DNA of 7,906 bases from Myxococcota bacterium (GCA_022710245.1 JAKLHH010000314.1:1-7906), one strand, 5' to 3'; positions 1 through 7,621 are shown, counted from the first letter of the stretch. Numbers and translations are program-made. The notes: generated from the letters alone by a model not told the origin.

Positions 1-1989
1 GTCGGTGGTGAGCGGGCGACCCTTGGCCCGCGCGACGACCTCCAGCGTGTGCTCGCCCTGGATCCAGAGGACCGGGTCCTGCACCACGACGCGGTCACCC
101 TCGCTCCACGGGTGGTAGAAGCCGCCGTCGATCCGGTAGGCGTACTCGACCGGCAGGCCCGCGTGCGCCGCGGGCACGCGGGCGCCCAGCCTGAGCGTCA
201 CCGCCGGGCCCGCGAAGGGGTCGAAGCGCGGCGAGAGGCGGAACTCCGAGCCCGGCGGGACCCGCAGCTCGCCCTGGCTGGCCTCGGTCTCGACGCGCTC
301 GTCGGGCAGCGTGTAGCTGGTCGTGGAGACCAGGCCGAGGTTGGCGAAGATGCCGAGCACCGTGTTGCTGTCGGTGCTGGTGATGGAGCCGCTGTCGAGG
401 AGGAGCTTCAGGTTCTGCACGCTGGGGAGCGCGATGGGGTCGAAGCCCGAGGAGAGGAACCCGGAGGCCACGCCGAGGAGCGTGGGGAAGAGCTTGGCCA
501 GCGTCGCGGTGTCCTCGGTGATCAGCTCCGCGTTCTCCACGCGCACGTTGCTGAGCGCGCTCTCCAGCGAGCCGATCATCGGCTGCAGCTTGCCGAGCGC
601 GTCCGCCGTGAGCAGGGCGGGCACCTCGAGGTCGCCGACGATGGTGAAGAGCCGCACCATGCGCTCGTCGAGCTGCACGTAGACGTCGGCGGCGAACTCC
701 TTGGCCTTCAGCTTCAGCAGCGGGTCGTCGATCACCACCTTGCCGTCGGCGCCCTTGTGCGAGGTGCCCTTGCCCAGCTCCACCGTCGGCGGCTTGCGCG
801 GCCGCACCGAGAGCATCATCGGCACCGACTGGCCGCCCGTGAGCGCCTTCAGCGACGGGACCAGCAGCCCGAACATGTCGCTCGAGAGCTGCGGGAAGGT
901 CTCCGTGGAGATGTCGAGGCAGAGCCCGCCGCTGGCGTACATCGAGTAGGCGGCCACGTCGAGCGCCTTGTGATCGATGCCGATGCCGACGTCGAAGGGC
1001 TTGCCGTCGGGGCGCAGGTTGCCGCGGAAGGCGGGCGAGCGGCTGATCGCGCTCTTCTGCGGCGGGCTGCAGGTCGCCCCCTGCTGCTCGCAGTCGGGGA
1101 CGCACGCGCTCTGCTTGGCTGCCCGGAAGCCGCCCATCACGCCGAGCGACATCCCGGAGCTCTCCGACTGCGCGTAGCCGCCGGCCCAGAGGAAGTAGTC
1201 GACCAGGCCGGTCGTCCTCGGCGAGTACGAGGAGAGGAAGCTGGCGACGTCGAAGCGCCCCTCCTGCCCCATCGGCAGGCTCTTCAGCATGCCGTCAAGG
1301 GTGGAGTCCACCGTGCTGACCAGCTGCTGCTTGATGGTGCCCTCGAAGAAGCTGCAGAGCCAGCTCGCGATGGTGCAGTCGATGCCGCCGGAGATGGTGA
1401 CGTCGCTGCAGCTGAAGTCCTCCAGCGTGGTGGTGCCGCGCTGGACCGCCAGCTTGTTGCCGTCGTTCGGCTGCACGACCAGGTTGACGTCGGCGAGGAC
1501 GCCGAGCGAGGTGGGGGCGGCCTTGGTGGAGTCGAAGGTGACGTCGCAGCTGAGCCAGTAGAAGAGGAGCTTCTTCTCGAACTTGATCGCGCTGGTCTTC
1601 AGCTGCGCGCGGAGGTCGAGCTGGAGGGTGCTCTGCGGGGTGGGCGTCAGGGAGACGCTGGTGATGTCCATCGTCGCCGTGCAGGCCGGCCCCGAGCAGC
1701 AGACCTTCTGGCTGTCCGAGGCGCAGTCGGTGGGCGGGATGGTGAAGGAGAGGCCGCCCGGCACCAGCATCTCCACCAGGCTGGAGAAGTTCTTCTCCAT
1801 GAAGTCGACGCCGCTCGAGCTCACGCGCACCTGCATCGCGTTGTCGAAGCGGTGCTGCTGCGGGAAGCCGCCCGGGATCGCGGTCGGCGTGCAGCCCTGA
1901 CAGCCGGTGGTCGAGCCGCAGGCCGTGCAGATGATGAGGAGGCCGATGCCCAGCGCCAGCCGCCAGACGGTCCGTGAGCTCGTTCGCAT
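1..1989 (-). CDS. BPI/TULIP-like lipoprotein with Ig-like tail (3' end cut off)
   Basis: Reading from ATG at 1989 (minus strand) the frame is open for 663 codons to the window edge, with no stop. GAGG at 2000-1997 is a suitable ribosome site. Residues 1-24 are a lipoprotein signal: RTSSR, a hydrophobic stretch LALGIGLLII, then CTAC, with C24 the likely lipidated Cys (Cys at -3 is unusual). By eye, both halves match the BPI/LBP/CETP family. AMQVRVSSSGVDF (51-63) parallels the BPI N-terminus, and IASWLCSFFEGTIKQQL (207-223) up to KSLP parallels the helix before the BPI linker. DYFLWAGGY and SLGVMGGF (264-288) resemble the 'DYGL...L.lkG.f' link. VGIGIDHKALDVAAYSMY (334-351), SVRPRKPPTV (394-403) and GFLSSGFDPIALPS (510-523) match the C-terminal barrel. 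Residues 565-663 form an Ig/Y_Y_Y-like domain (YAYRIDGGFYHPWSEG, EHTLEVVARA). Role inferred: lipid binding or transfer in the periplasm or outer membrane. The gene is certain; the fold is probable; the function is unproven. Confidence 0.85.
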   Translation of the reverse strand, partial: MRTSSRTVWRLALGIGLLIICTACGSTTGCQGCTPTAIPGGFPQQHRFDNAMQVRVSSSGVDFMEKNFSSLVEMLVPGGLSFTIPPTDCASDSQKVCCSGPACTATMDITSVSLTPTPQSTLQLDLRAQLKTSAIKFEKKLLFYWLSCDVTFDSTKAAPTSLGVLADVNLVVQPNDGNKLAVQRGTTTLEDFSCSDVTISGGIDCTIASWLCSFFEGTIKQQLVSTVDSTLDGMLKSLPMGQEGRFDVASFLSSYSPRTTGLVDYFLWAGGYAQSESSGMSLGVMGGFRAAKQSACVPDCEQQGATCSPPQKSAISRSPAFRGNLRPDGKPFDVGIGIDHKALDVAAYSMYASGGLCLDISTETFPQLSSDMFGLLVPSLKALTGGQSVPMMLSVRPRKPPTVELGKGTSHKGADGKVVIDDPLLKLKAKEFAADVYVQLDERMVRLFTIVGDLEVPALLTADALGKLQPMIGSLESALSNVRVENAELITEDTATLAKLFPTLLGVASGFLSSGFDPIALPSVQNLKLLLDSGSITSTDSNTVLGIFANLGLVSTTSYTLPDERVETEASQGELRVPPGSEFRLSPRFDPFAGPAVTLRLGARVPAAHAGLPVEYAYRIDGGFYHPWSEGDRVVVQDPVLWIQGEHTLEVVARAKGRPLTTD

Positions 1990-2070
1990 GGAGGATCCTC
2001 GCCTTCCTCCGGGACTGTCTGGCTGCCGTCCAGCTCCCCCGCGAGCGAGCCAGCGCACGACCCGGTCGGG

Positions 2071-2088
2071 ATCGATATTATCGTATAC
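2071..2088. promoter_or_regulatory. AT-rich patch, possible divergent promoter core
   Basis: This is the only clearly AT-rich stretch in the divergent intergenic region. It contains the short inverted repeat CGAT-ATT-ATCG (2073-2083). On the plus strand TATTAT (2076-2081) and on the minus strand GATAAT (2082-2077) each match a -10 box at five of six bases. No good -35 box is visible at 16-18 bp on either side. It lies about 80 bp upstream of the lipoprotein ATG and about 180 bp upstream of the sulfatase-like start, so it could serve either gene. Confidence 0.35.
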
Positions 2089-2149
2089 CGGCCTGCGGAG
2101 AGCCAGCGCCGCGCTGACCGGGGCTGGGCAGCGCTGCTCGCGGTAGACA

Positions 2150-2191
2150 CCGGGGGGAGAGGCAGCGATACAAGGCCCATTTCTCCCCCGG
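2150..2191. repeat. Imperfect inverted repeat in the divergent region
   Basis: CCGGGGGGAGA (2150-2160) and TCTCCCCCGG (2182-2191) pair over ten bases with one bulged G, around a 21-base spacer. In plus-strand RNA this would be a strong GC hairpin in the leader of the sulfatase-like gene. As DNA it could be a protein-binding site. No T-tract follows, so a simple intrinsic terminator is unlikely. Confidence 0.45.
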
Positions 2192-2253
2192 CGCTGCGCG
2201 CTTCGCCCACCTACGGGGCGATTGCGCCTCGGCCTCCCGGCATGGTATCGCAG

Positions 2254-2269
2254 CACCAGTGCACTGGTG
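2254..2269. promoter_or_regulatory. Perfect 16-bp palindrome over the sulfatase-like start
   Basis: CACCAGTGCACTGGTG is identical to its own reverse complement and has no spacer, so it resembles an operator for a dimeric regulator more than an RNA hairpin. It contains the GTG (2259-2261) proposed as the start codon of the downstream gene. A bound regulator here would block initiation or elongation. Alternatively the true start lies downstream, for example GTG at 2283. No bound protein can be named. Confidence 0.4.
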
Positions 2270-5200
2270 GTACCGCCATATCGTGGCGGGCGCGCTAGGC
2301 GGGCTCGGCTCCAGTCTGCTCGCGACGATCCTCGAGATCTCCGCGTTCCCACCCGGCAACCTCGGGCTGCAGGTGGCCCTCGTGGTGCTGGGGACCGTGG
2401 CGACCCACTTCGTCGCGGCCGGCGCGGTGCTCGGCGCCGCGCTCGCCACGCTGCGCGCCGCAGGGCGCGCCCTCGCCCGCGTGCTCCGCTCGCGCCACGA
2501 GGACGTGGTGACGAGCGCCATCCTCGCCGCGCTCGCGGCGCCGGTGATCGCCCTCCTCCTCCGCGAGATGGCGCGAGGCCACAAGGCGGCTGAGCTCCTC
2601 GGCCCGGTCTGGGTCCGCGTGCTGCTGACCATCGCCCTGACCCTCGCCGCCGGAGGCGCCTGCCGCCTCGGGCTCTGGGTGGGCCGCCGCGCGATCGCGT
2701 CCCATGGCCGGCTGCTGCCGCTCGGGCTCGGGCTCGGCCTCCTCGCCGGCGCCCAGGTGCTCTTCCAGGCCGACGCCCACCTCTACCAGCGCCTCTACCA
2801 GTACCTCCACCTCGTGCTGCTCGGCGGCTACCTCCTCGCCGGCGTCCTCGGCAGCGTCGCGCTCTGGCGCGGCGTCTTCCCCGCCGGCCGGCCGCCGCTC
2901 AGGCGCTGGCTGCGCGCGGCCCTGGCCGGGGCGCTCCTCGCCTCGCTGATCGGAGGCACGCTCCTCTCGCGGCGTGCGCTGATCGTCGACCAGCACCTCC
3001 GCTACTGCGTGCTGGAGCTCTCGGTGGTGGCGAGCAAGCTGATCTCGCTGCTGCCGCTCGAGGTGCGCAGCGAGTCGCCGCTCTTCCTCGACTCGGCGCT
3101 CTCCTCCGCCGGCAGCCAGAAGGGCAAGAGCAAGAGGCACGTCGTCGCCAACGCGAACGTGGTCATGGTCTCGATCGATGCGCTGCGGCCCGACCACCTG
3201 GGCACCTACGGCTACGGGCGCCCGACCAGCCCCAACATCGATGCGCTGGCCGCCAAGGCGGTCCGCTTCGAGAGCGCGTACTGCCCGATCCCCCTCACCT
3301 GCTACTCGGTCCCCTCGCTCCACACCGGCGACTATCTCCGCTCGACGCTGCCGCTCTTGCCCAAGCCGCCGCCGCCGCTGGCGCGCATCCTCTCCGGGCG
3401 CGGCTACACCACCGCGGCCTTCTACAACTCGAGCATGTTCTTCTGCGACGACGAGAAGGCGACCAGCTACGGCCAGATCCACTTCGGCTTCGACTACGCC
3501 GAGACCACCCACCGCGAGGCCGAGCCGCTCACCGACCAGGTCCTCTCCTACCTGCAGCAGTTCCAGCGCGCCGGCAAGCGCAAGCTCTTCCTCTGGGTGC
3601 ACTACTTCGACGTGCACGAGCCCTACCGCGCGCGCGCCGCCTTCCCCTTCGGCCCCAACGACGTCGACCGCTACGACGCCGGCATCGGCCACGTGGACCT
3701 CTCCATCGGCCGCCTCCTCGCGGCGGTCTCCGAGCTCCCCGGACCCACCATCTTCATCCTCACCTCGGACCACGGCGAGGAGTTCAAGGAGCACGGCGGC
3801 TACTACCACGGCTCCAGCCTCTACGAGGAGCAGGTGCGGGTGCCGCTGATCATCGGCGTCCCGGGCGTCAAGCCGGCGGTGGTCAAGGCGCCAGTGGAGC
3901 TGGTCGACGTGGTGCCGACGGTGCTCGGCCTCCTCGGCGAGCGCATCCCCGAGACCGTACGCGGCCGCTCGCTGGTCCCGGCGCTCCTCGGCAGCGGCGA
4001 CGATGATCGCCCGGCCTTCGCCGAGATCTACTCGAAGAAGATGGTGCGCCAGGGGCGCTGGAAGCTGATCCACGACTTCCGGCGCTCCACCAACGAGCTC
4101 TACGACCTGGAGAGCGACCCGCGCGAGCGCAGCAACCTGGTCTCGCGGCGGACCGCGGAGCTGACCCGGCTGCAGAAGCTCCTCGGCCGCTGGTTCGATC
4201 AGATCCGCTCCGTCGCCACCGCGGTCGACAAGGACCGCCCGGAGGCGATCGACCTCGGGCGCATCGGCGATCGCCGCGCGCTCCCGCAGCTCGCCGCGCT
4301 GCTCCTCGACCGCGAGCAGGCCTCGCGCTGGCGCCAGGAGGCGGCGCGCCTGATCGGCCAGCTCCAGGACCGCAGCGTCGCCGAGCAGCTCTGGATGGCG
4401 GTGGGCGATGACGACCAGCAGGTCGCGGCCGAGGCGGCCATCGCGCTCGGCGAGGTGAAGGACCCCCGCGCGCGCGTGGTGCTCCCCTCCGTGCTGACGA
4501 CGACCGACATCGACCTGCGCATGCGGGCCGGCGTCGCGCTCGGCCGCGTGGACAGCCCCGCGGCGACGCCGGCGCTGGTCCAGGCGCTCTACAGCAGCAA
4601 CTGGGAGGTGCAGAACCGGGCGGCGCACTACCTCGGCTTCGTCGGCGACAGGCGCGCCGTGGGGCCGCTGCTCAGGGCGGCCGTCTACTGGCACCTCAGG
4701 CCGCGGCTCGGGCTCGCGCTGGGGCGCATCGGCGCTCGCCTGAAGGACCGGCGGATCTACCCCGTGCTCCTCGGGTGGGCCGAGCACGACCCCCACGCCG
4801 AGACGCGCCTCCGCGCGCTCGCCGGGCTCAGCTTCCTCGGCGACCGACGCGCGATCCGACCGCTCGCGCGGCTCCTCGTCGAGGCGCCCGACCTCCTCTG
4901 GGTGCCGGAGACGCTGAGCCGCCTGGGCGGGCTCGGCTCCTGGTGGGCGCCGGGGCTCGACTTCACCCCGCCGCGGCGCGGGCTGAAGGAGGGCTGGGGC
5001 GAGTGCGTGAACACCACGAGCATGCTCTCGGACGAGTACCACGAGGCGAGCTGGTGCGTGACCAGCGCGCCGGTCGCCGGCCTGCAGCTCACGCTGGGGC
5101 GCAAGCCCTTCGCCGCCCAGCTCCTGATCCGCGTCCGGGTCATGGATCCGCGCCTGCGCGGGCGCCCGGTCACCGTCACCGTCAACGGCCGCGAGCTGCC

Positions 5201-5384
5201 GTCCGTGAAGCTGGTCGGGAGCTGGCAGACGCTGCGCCTCTCCACCGAGGCGCGGCTCTGGCGGCAGGGCCGCAACGCGCTCCGCTTCGCGGTGCAGACC
5301 CCGGCCGGCTACACCGCCCCGGCAGGCGGCCTGCTCGCCTTCGATCACCTGCTCCTGGTCCCGGAGCGAGGGAGCGCACCTTGA
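2259..5384 (+). CDS. Membrane-anchored sulfatase-like enzyme with HEAT repeats
   Basis: 1041 residues. About seven TM segments come first (near 8-29, 37-64, 84-101, 116-141, 148-168, 180-205, 217-236), then a sulfatase/alkaline-phosphatase-superfamily domain from about 300 to 630. Its core is MVSIDALRPDHLGTYGY (303-319; D307 a likely metal ligand), HYFDVHEPY (448-456) and TSDHGEE (502-508; D504 and H505 likely metal ligands), with H517 following. The nucleophile region reads LTCYSVPSLHTGDY: aligned from the TG, T347 takes the usual Cys/Ser place and the CxPxR signature is absent. Residues 660-880 hold about seven 30-residue HEAT-like repeats (ALGEVKDPRA, ALGRVDSPAA, LGFVGDRRAV). Residues 915-1041 form a beta-rich domain with C916 and C933 as a possible disulfide. 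Thr nucleophiles are typical of EptA and LtaS-type head-group transferases, so 'sulfatase' should be read as fold, not activity. The GTG start has no clear ribosome site; GTG 2283 is an alternative. No in-frame ATG occurs before 3165. Confidence 0.88.
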   Translation: MHWWYRHIVAGALGGLGSSLLATILEISAFPPGNLGLQVALVVLGTVATHFVAAGAVLGAALATLRAAGRALARVLRSRHEDVVTSAILAALAAPVIALLLREMARGHKAAELLGPVWVRVLLTIALTLAAGGACRLGLWVGRRAIASHGRLLPLGLGLGLLAGAQVLFQADAHLYQRLYQYLHLVLLGGYLLAGVLGSVALWRGVFPAGRPPLRRWLRAALAGALLASLIGGTLLSRRALIVDQHLRYCVLELSVVASKLISLLPLEVRSESPLFLDSALSSAGSQKGKSKRHVVANANVVMVSIDALRPDHLGTYGYGRPTSPNIDALAAKAVRFESAYCPIPLTCYSVPSLHTGDYLRSTLPLLPKPPPPLARILSGRGYTTAAFYNSSMFFCDDEKATSYGQIHFGFDYAETTHREAEPLTDQVLSYLQQFQRAGKRKLFLWVHYFDVHEPYRARAAFPFGPNDVDRYDAGIGHVDLSIGRLLAAVSELPGPTIFILTSDHGEEFKEHGGYYHGSSLYEEQVRVPLIIGVPGVKPAVVKAPVELVDVVPTVLGLLGERIPETVRGRSLVPALLGSGDDDRPAFAEIYSKKMVRQGRWKLIHDFRRSTNELYDLESDPRERSNLVSRRTAELTRLQKLLGRWFDQIRSVATAVDKDRPEAIDLGRIGDRRALPQLAALLLDREQASRWRQEAARLIGQLQDRSVAEQLWMAVGDDDQQVAAEAAIALGEVKDPRARVVLPSVLTTTDIDLRMRAGVALGRVDSPAATPALVQALYSSNWEVQNRAAHYLGFVGDRRAVGPLLRAAVYWHLRPRLGLALGRIGARLKDRRIYPVLLGWAEHDPHAETRLRALAGLSFLGDRRAIRPLARLLVEAPDLLWVPETLSRLGGLGSWWAPGLDFTPPRRGLKEGWGECVNTTSMLSDEYHEASWCVTSAPVAGLQLTLGRKPFAAQLLIRVRVMDPRLRGRPVTVTVNGRELPSVKLVGSWQTLRLSTEARLWRQGRNALRFAVQTPAGYTAPAGGLLAFDHLLLVPERGSAP

Positions 5385-5436
5385 GGTTCGCGCCAGGGAT
5401 CGGCAGCTGCAGGGTGAGCGGTCTGCTCGAGGCGAG

Positions 5437-5453
5437 GTCGCGGCCGTCGCGAC
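5437..5453 (+). other. Short hairpin just before the acyltransferase ribosome site
   Basis: GTCGCG (5437-5442) and CGCGAC (5448-5453) can form a six-base stem with a five-base loop, GCCGT. It sits in the 85-bp gap after the sulfatase-like stop and ends directly before the purine-rich ribosome site. There is no T-tract, so termination is doubtful. It may affect translation or processing, or be a chance result of GC-rich sequence. Confidence 0.25.
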
Positions 5454-5469
5454 GAGAGAGGACCACGAC

Positions 5470-6405
5470 ATGAGCGTCGGCAGCGCGGGGGAGCGGCGGG
5501 ACGTGGGGGTCCCGCGCAGCCCGGCCGAGGCGCGACGCTCTCACCTGGAGAGCGCCGCCTGGCGACGTACGCTCCTCTGGGGCCTGCGCAACGTGCCCGT
5601 GGGCGTCCAGCACGCCACGATGCCGCTCTGGGCCGCCTTCTTCTACGCGCAGGTGCCGCACGTGCGGCGCGCGATCGAGCGGAACCTCGAGCGCCTGATC
5701 GGCGTGCGCGGCCTGCGCCGGCGGCGGGCGGCGTTCCGCACCTTCACCAACTACTGCCGCTGCGTCGCCAACGCCTACCGGCTGCACGCGGGCGCCGAGC
5801 TGCGCCTGCCCGCGGTGGTCTCCGGGCTCGAGCGCCTGCGCCGCTACCTGGACGCCGGCCAGGGGCTGATCCTCGCCACCGCCCACCTCGGCAACTGGCA
5901 GCTCGGCCCCTACCTCCTCGCGCACCACGGGCTGCCGCCGGTGACGGTGGTGATGAACGCGGAGCCGGACGCCGGCGCTCAGCAGCTCGAGGCCGCGCTC
6001 CGCGATCAGCGGCTGCGGGTCGTCTACGCGGGGCAGTCGCCGCTGCTCAGCCTGCAGCTCCGCGCGGCGCTGGCGCGCGGGGAGCTGGTCGGTCTGCAGG
6101 TCGATCGGCCGCCGCCGGGCACGGGGCTGCGCGTGCCCTGCGCGGGCCGCGAGGCGAGCTTCGCGGCGGGGCCGGCGCAGCTGGCCTGGGCGTGCGGCGC
6201 GCCCATCGTGCCGGTCTTCTTTCCGCTCGAGGGGCGGGGCGTGCGGATCATGGTCGAGGAGCCGCTGGTGCCCGAGCGGACCGGCGACCGCGAGCGCGAC
6301 GTGCGCGCGCTCACCGCGAGGGTCGCCGCGCTCTACGCGCAGATGATCCGCGCCTACCCGGAGCAGTGGTTCAACTTCTACGACTTCTGGGAGGCGGAGG
6401 CATGA
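5470..6405 (+). CDS. LpxL/HtrB-like lysophospholipid acyltransferase
   Basis: 311 residues, the usual length for the LpxL/HtrB family, which moves an acyl chain from acyl-ACP (or CoA) onto a lipid acceptor at the inner membrane. The family box is LATAHLGNWQLGPYL: H139 is the catalytic His of HxxxxD/E, but the acidic residue is replaced by Gln (Q144, codon CAG at 5899). Later landmarks are GELVGLQVDRPPPG, then a Gly/Ala-rich stretch ending GAPIVPVFF, and the C-terminal PEQWFNFYDFW typical of this family. Residues near 35-60 are hydrophobic and may contact the membrane. GAGAGAGGA (5454-5462) is a good ribosome site seven bases before the ATG. The gene follows the sulfatase-like gene by 85 bp and overlaps the synthase by four bases, so translation is probably coupled. 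The acceptor is unknown: lipid A, an aryl-polyene-type lipid or another lipid are all possible. The Q144 change could alter or reduce activity. Confidence 0.88.
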   Translation: MSVGSAGERRDVGVPRSPAEARRSHLESAAWRRTLLWGLRNVPVGVQHATMPLWAAFFYAQVPHVRRAIERNLERLIGVRGLRRRRAAFRTFTNYCRCVANAYRLHAGAELRLPAVVSGLERLRRYLDAGQGLILATAHLGNWQLGPYLLAHHGLPPVTVVMNAEPDAGAQQLEAALRDQRLRVVYAGQSPLLSLQLRAALARGELVGLQVDRPPPGTGLRVPCAGREASFAAGPAQLAWACGAPIVPVFFPLEGRGVRIMVEEPLVPERTGDRERDVRALTARVAALYAQMIRAYPEQWFNFYDFWEAEA

Positions 6406-7595
6406 GCGCCGGCCAGGCAGGCAGGAGCGCGACGCGGACCAGGGTGCGCCTCGCGGCGCGCGGGGTGCTCACCGCCTTCGGCGCTGGCGAGGAGGCGCTC
6501 TGGGAGGGGCTGCTCCGCGGGGAGAGCCGCGTCGGCTCCTGCCCCGAGCTGCTCCCCGAGGGGGCGCGCGCGGCGCGCGTGCCGGAGGAGGCGCTCTCCC
6601 GCGCACCGGGCGGCCGCCAGCTGGACCGCGCGACCGCGCTCGCCGTCGAGGCGGCGCTGCAGCTCGGCTCGCACCGTGAGCGGCGAGGAGGCGAGCGGCC
6701 GCGCCTCGGGGTCTGCCTCGGCACCACGCAGGGGCCGGTGCGGAGCTGGGAGGAGGAGCAGGTCCGCCTCGAGCGCGAGCCGGCCCACCGCCCGGCCGAG
6801 CCGTCGCTCACCGACCCCGCGGCCGCGGTGGCGCGGCTCCTCGGGGCCGATGGCCCGGTCATCACCCTCTCCATGGCCTGCGCCTCGGGGACGGCGGCGG
6901 TGGGCCTCGGGCTCACCTGGCTCCGCGAGGGCCGCTGCGACGCGGTGGTCGCCGGCGGCGTCGACTCGCTCTCGACCATGGTGCACACCGGCTTCGGCGG
7001 CCTGCGCGCCCTCGACGCGGCCACGCCGCGGCCCTTCGACGCGGGCCGGGCCGGCCTCGCGGTCGGCGAGGGCGCGGCGCTGCTGCTCCTCGAGCGCTGC
7101 GAGGACCGGGCGGCGGAGATCCTCGAGGTGGCCGGGCACGGCCTCAGCGCCGACGCCCACCACCTGACCGGCCCCGATCCGACGGGGGGCGGCCTCGCCC
7201 GCGCCATCCGCGCGGCGCTCGCCGACGCCGCGCTGACGCCCGAGGCGGTGGACCTGGTCAACGCGCACGGCACCGCCACCGTCTACAACGACCTGATGGA
7301 GGGCAAGGCGCTGGCGGCGGTCTTCGGCCCGCGCGCGGCCTCGCTCCCGGTGAACTCCATCAAGGGCGCGATCGGGCACTGCATGGCCGCCGCCGGCGCG
7401 ATCGAGGCGGTCTTCTGCGCGCTCGTCCTCGAGCGCGGGCTGCTCCCGCCGACCGCTGGCCTCGCCCGGCCCGACCCGGCGATCCCCCTCGACCTGGTGG
7501 CCGGCGAGCCGCGGCGGGGTGACTATCGCGTCGCGCTCTCGACCTCGGCGGGCTTCGGCGGCGTCAACGCGGCGCTGCTGCTGCGACGCGGCTGA
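6402..7595 (+). CDS. Beta-ketoacyl-ACP synthase (KAS I/II, FabF-like)
   Basis: 397 residues, slightly shorter than FabF. It performs decarboxylative condensation of an acyl chain with malonyl-ACP. The full active set is present: C160 in SMACASGTAAVG, H289 in NAHGTATVYND, K321 and H326 in NSIKGAIGHCMAAAG, and the C-terminal GFGGVN loop (384-389). RPFDAGRAGLAVGEGAALLL is the standard KAS I/II segment. Start: ATG at 6402 overlaps the acyltransferase stop (ATGA) and has GGAGG just upstream. The frame is open further upstream to 6192, but that part lies inside the acyltransferase gene and carries no synthase sequence. Pairing with an LpxL-like acyltransferase points to a dedicated lipid or polyene pathway rather than housekeeping fatty-acid synthesis. 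Such pairs occur in aryl-polyene clusters, but no ACP, dehydratase or reductase is visible here to confirm that. Confidence 0.92.
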   Translation: MSAGQAGRSATRTRVRLAARGVLTAFGAGEEALWEGLLRGESRVGSCPELLPEGARAARVPEEALSRAPGGRQLDRATALAVEAALQLGSHRERRGGERPRLGVCLGTTQGPVRSWEEEQVRLEREPAHRPAEPSLTDPAAAVARLLGADGPVITLSMACASGTAAVGLGLTWLREGRCDAVVAGGVDSLSTMVHTGFGGLRALDAATPRPFDAGRAGLAVGEGAALLLLERCEDRAAEILEVAGHGLSADAHHLTGPDPTGGGLARAIRAALADAALTPEAVDLVNAHGTATVYNDLMEGKALAAVFGPRAASLPVNSIKGAIGHCMAAAGAIEAVFCALVLERGLLPPTAGLARPDPAIPLDLVAGEPRRGDYRVALSTSAGFGGVNAALLLRRG

Positions 7596-7621
7596 GCGGC
7601 GCCCCCCCCGCCCGACATCGC

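Noticed and set aside
49..1977. Long plus-strand open frame (642 codons)
   Set aside because: It is in codon register with the minus-strand lipoprotein gene and is rich in Arg, Ala, Glu and His with no domain sequence; the minus strand has a lipoprotein signal, a ribosome site and recognisable motifs.
2242..2298. 18-codon ORF from ATG 2242 overlapping the sulfatase-like start
   Set aside because: No ribosome site and no distinctive peptide; a leader peptide cannot be excluded but is not supported.
2295..5471. Minus-strand open frame of 1058 codons
   Set aside because: It is the antisense shadow of the sulfatase-like gene in GC-rich sequence; low-complexity translation with no motif.
6192..6401. 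Upstream extension of the synthase frame
   Set aside because: It overlaps the conserved C-terminal part of the acyltransferase gene, and the KAS sequence begins after ATG 6402, which has a ribosome site and ATGA coupling.
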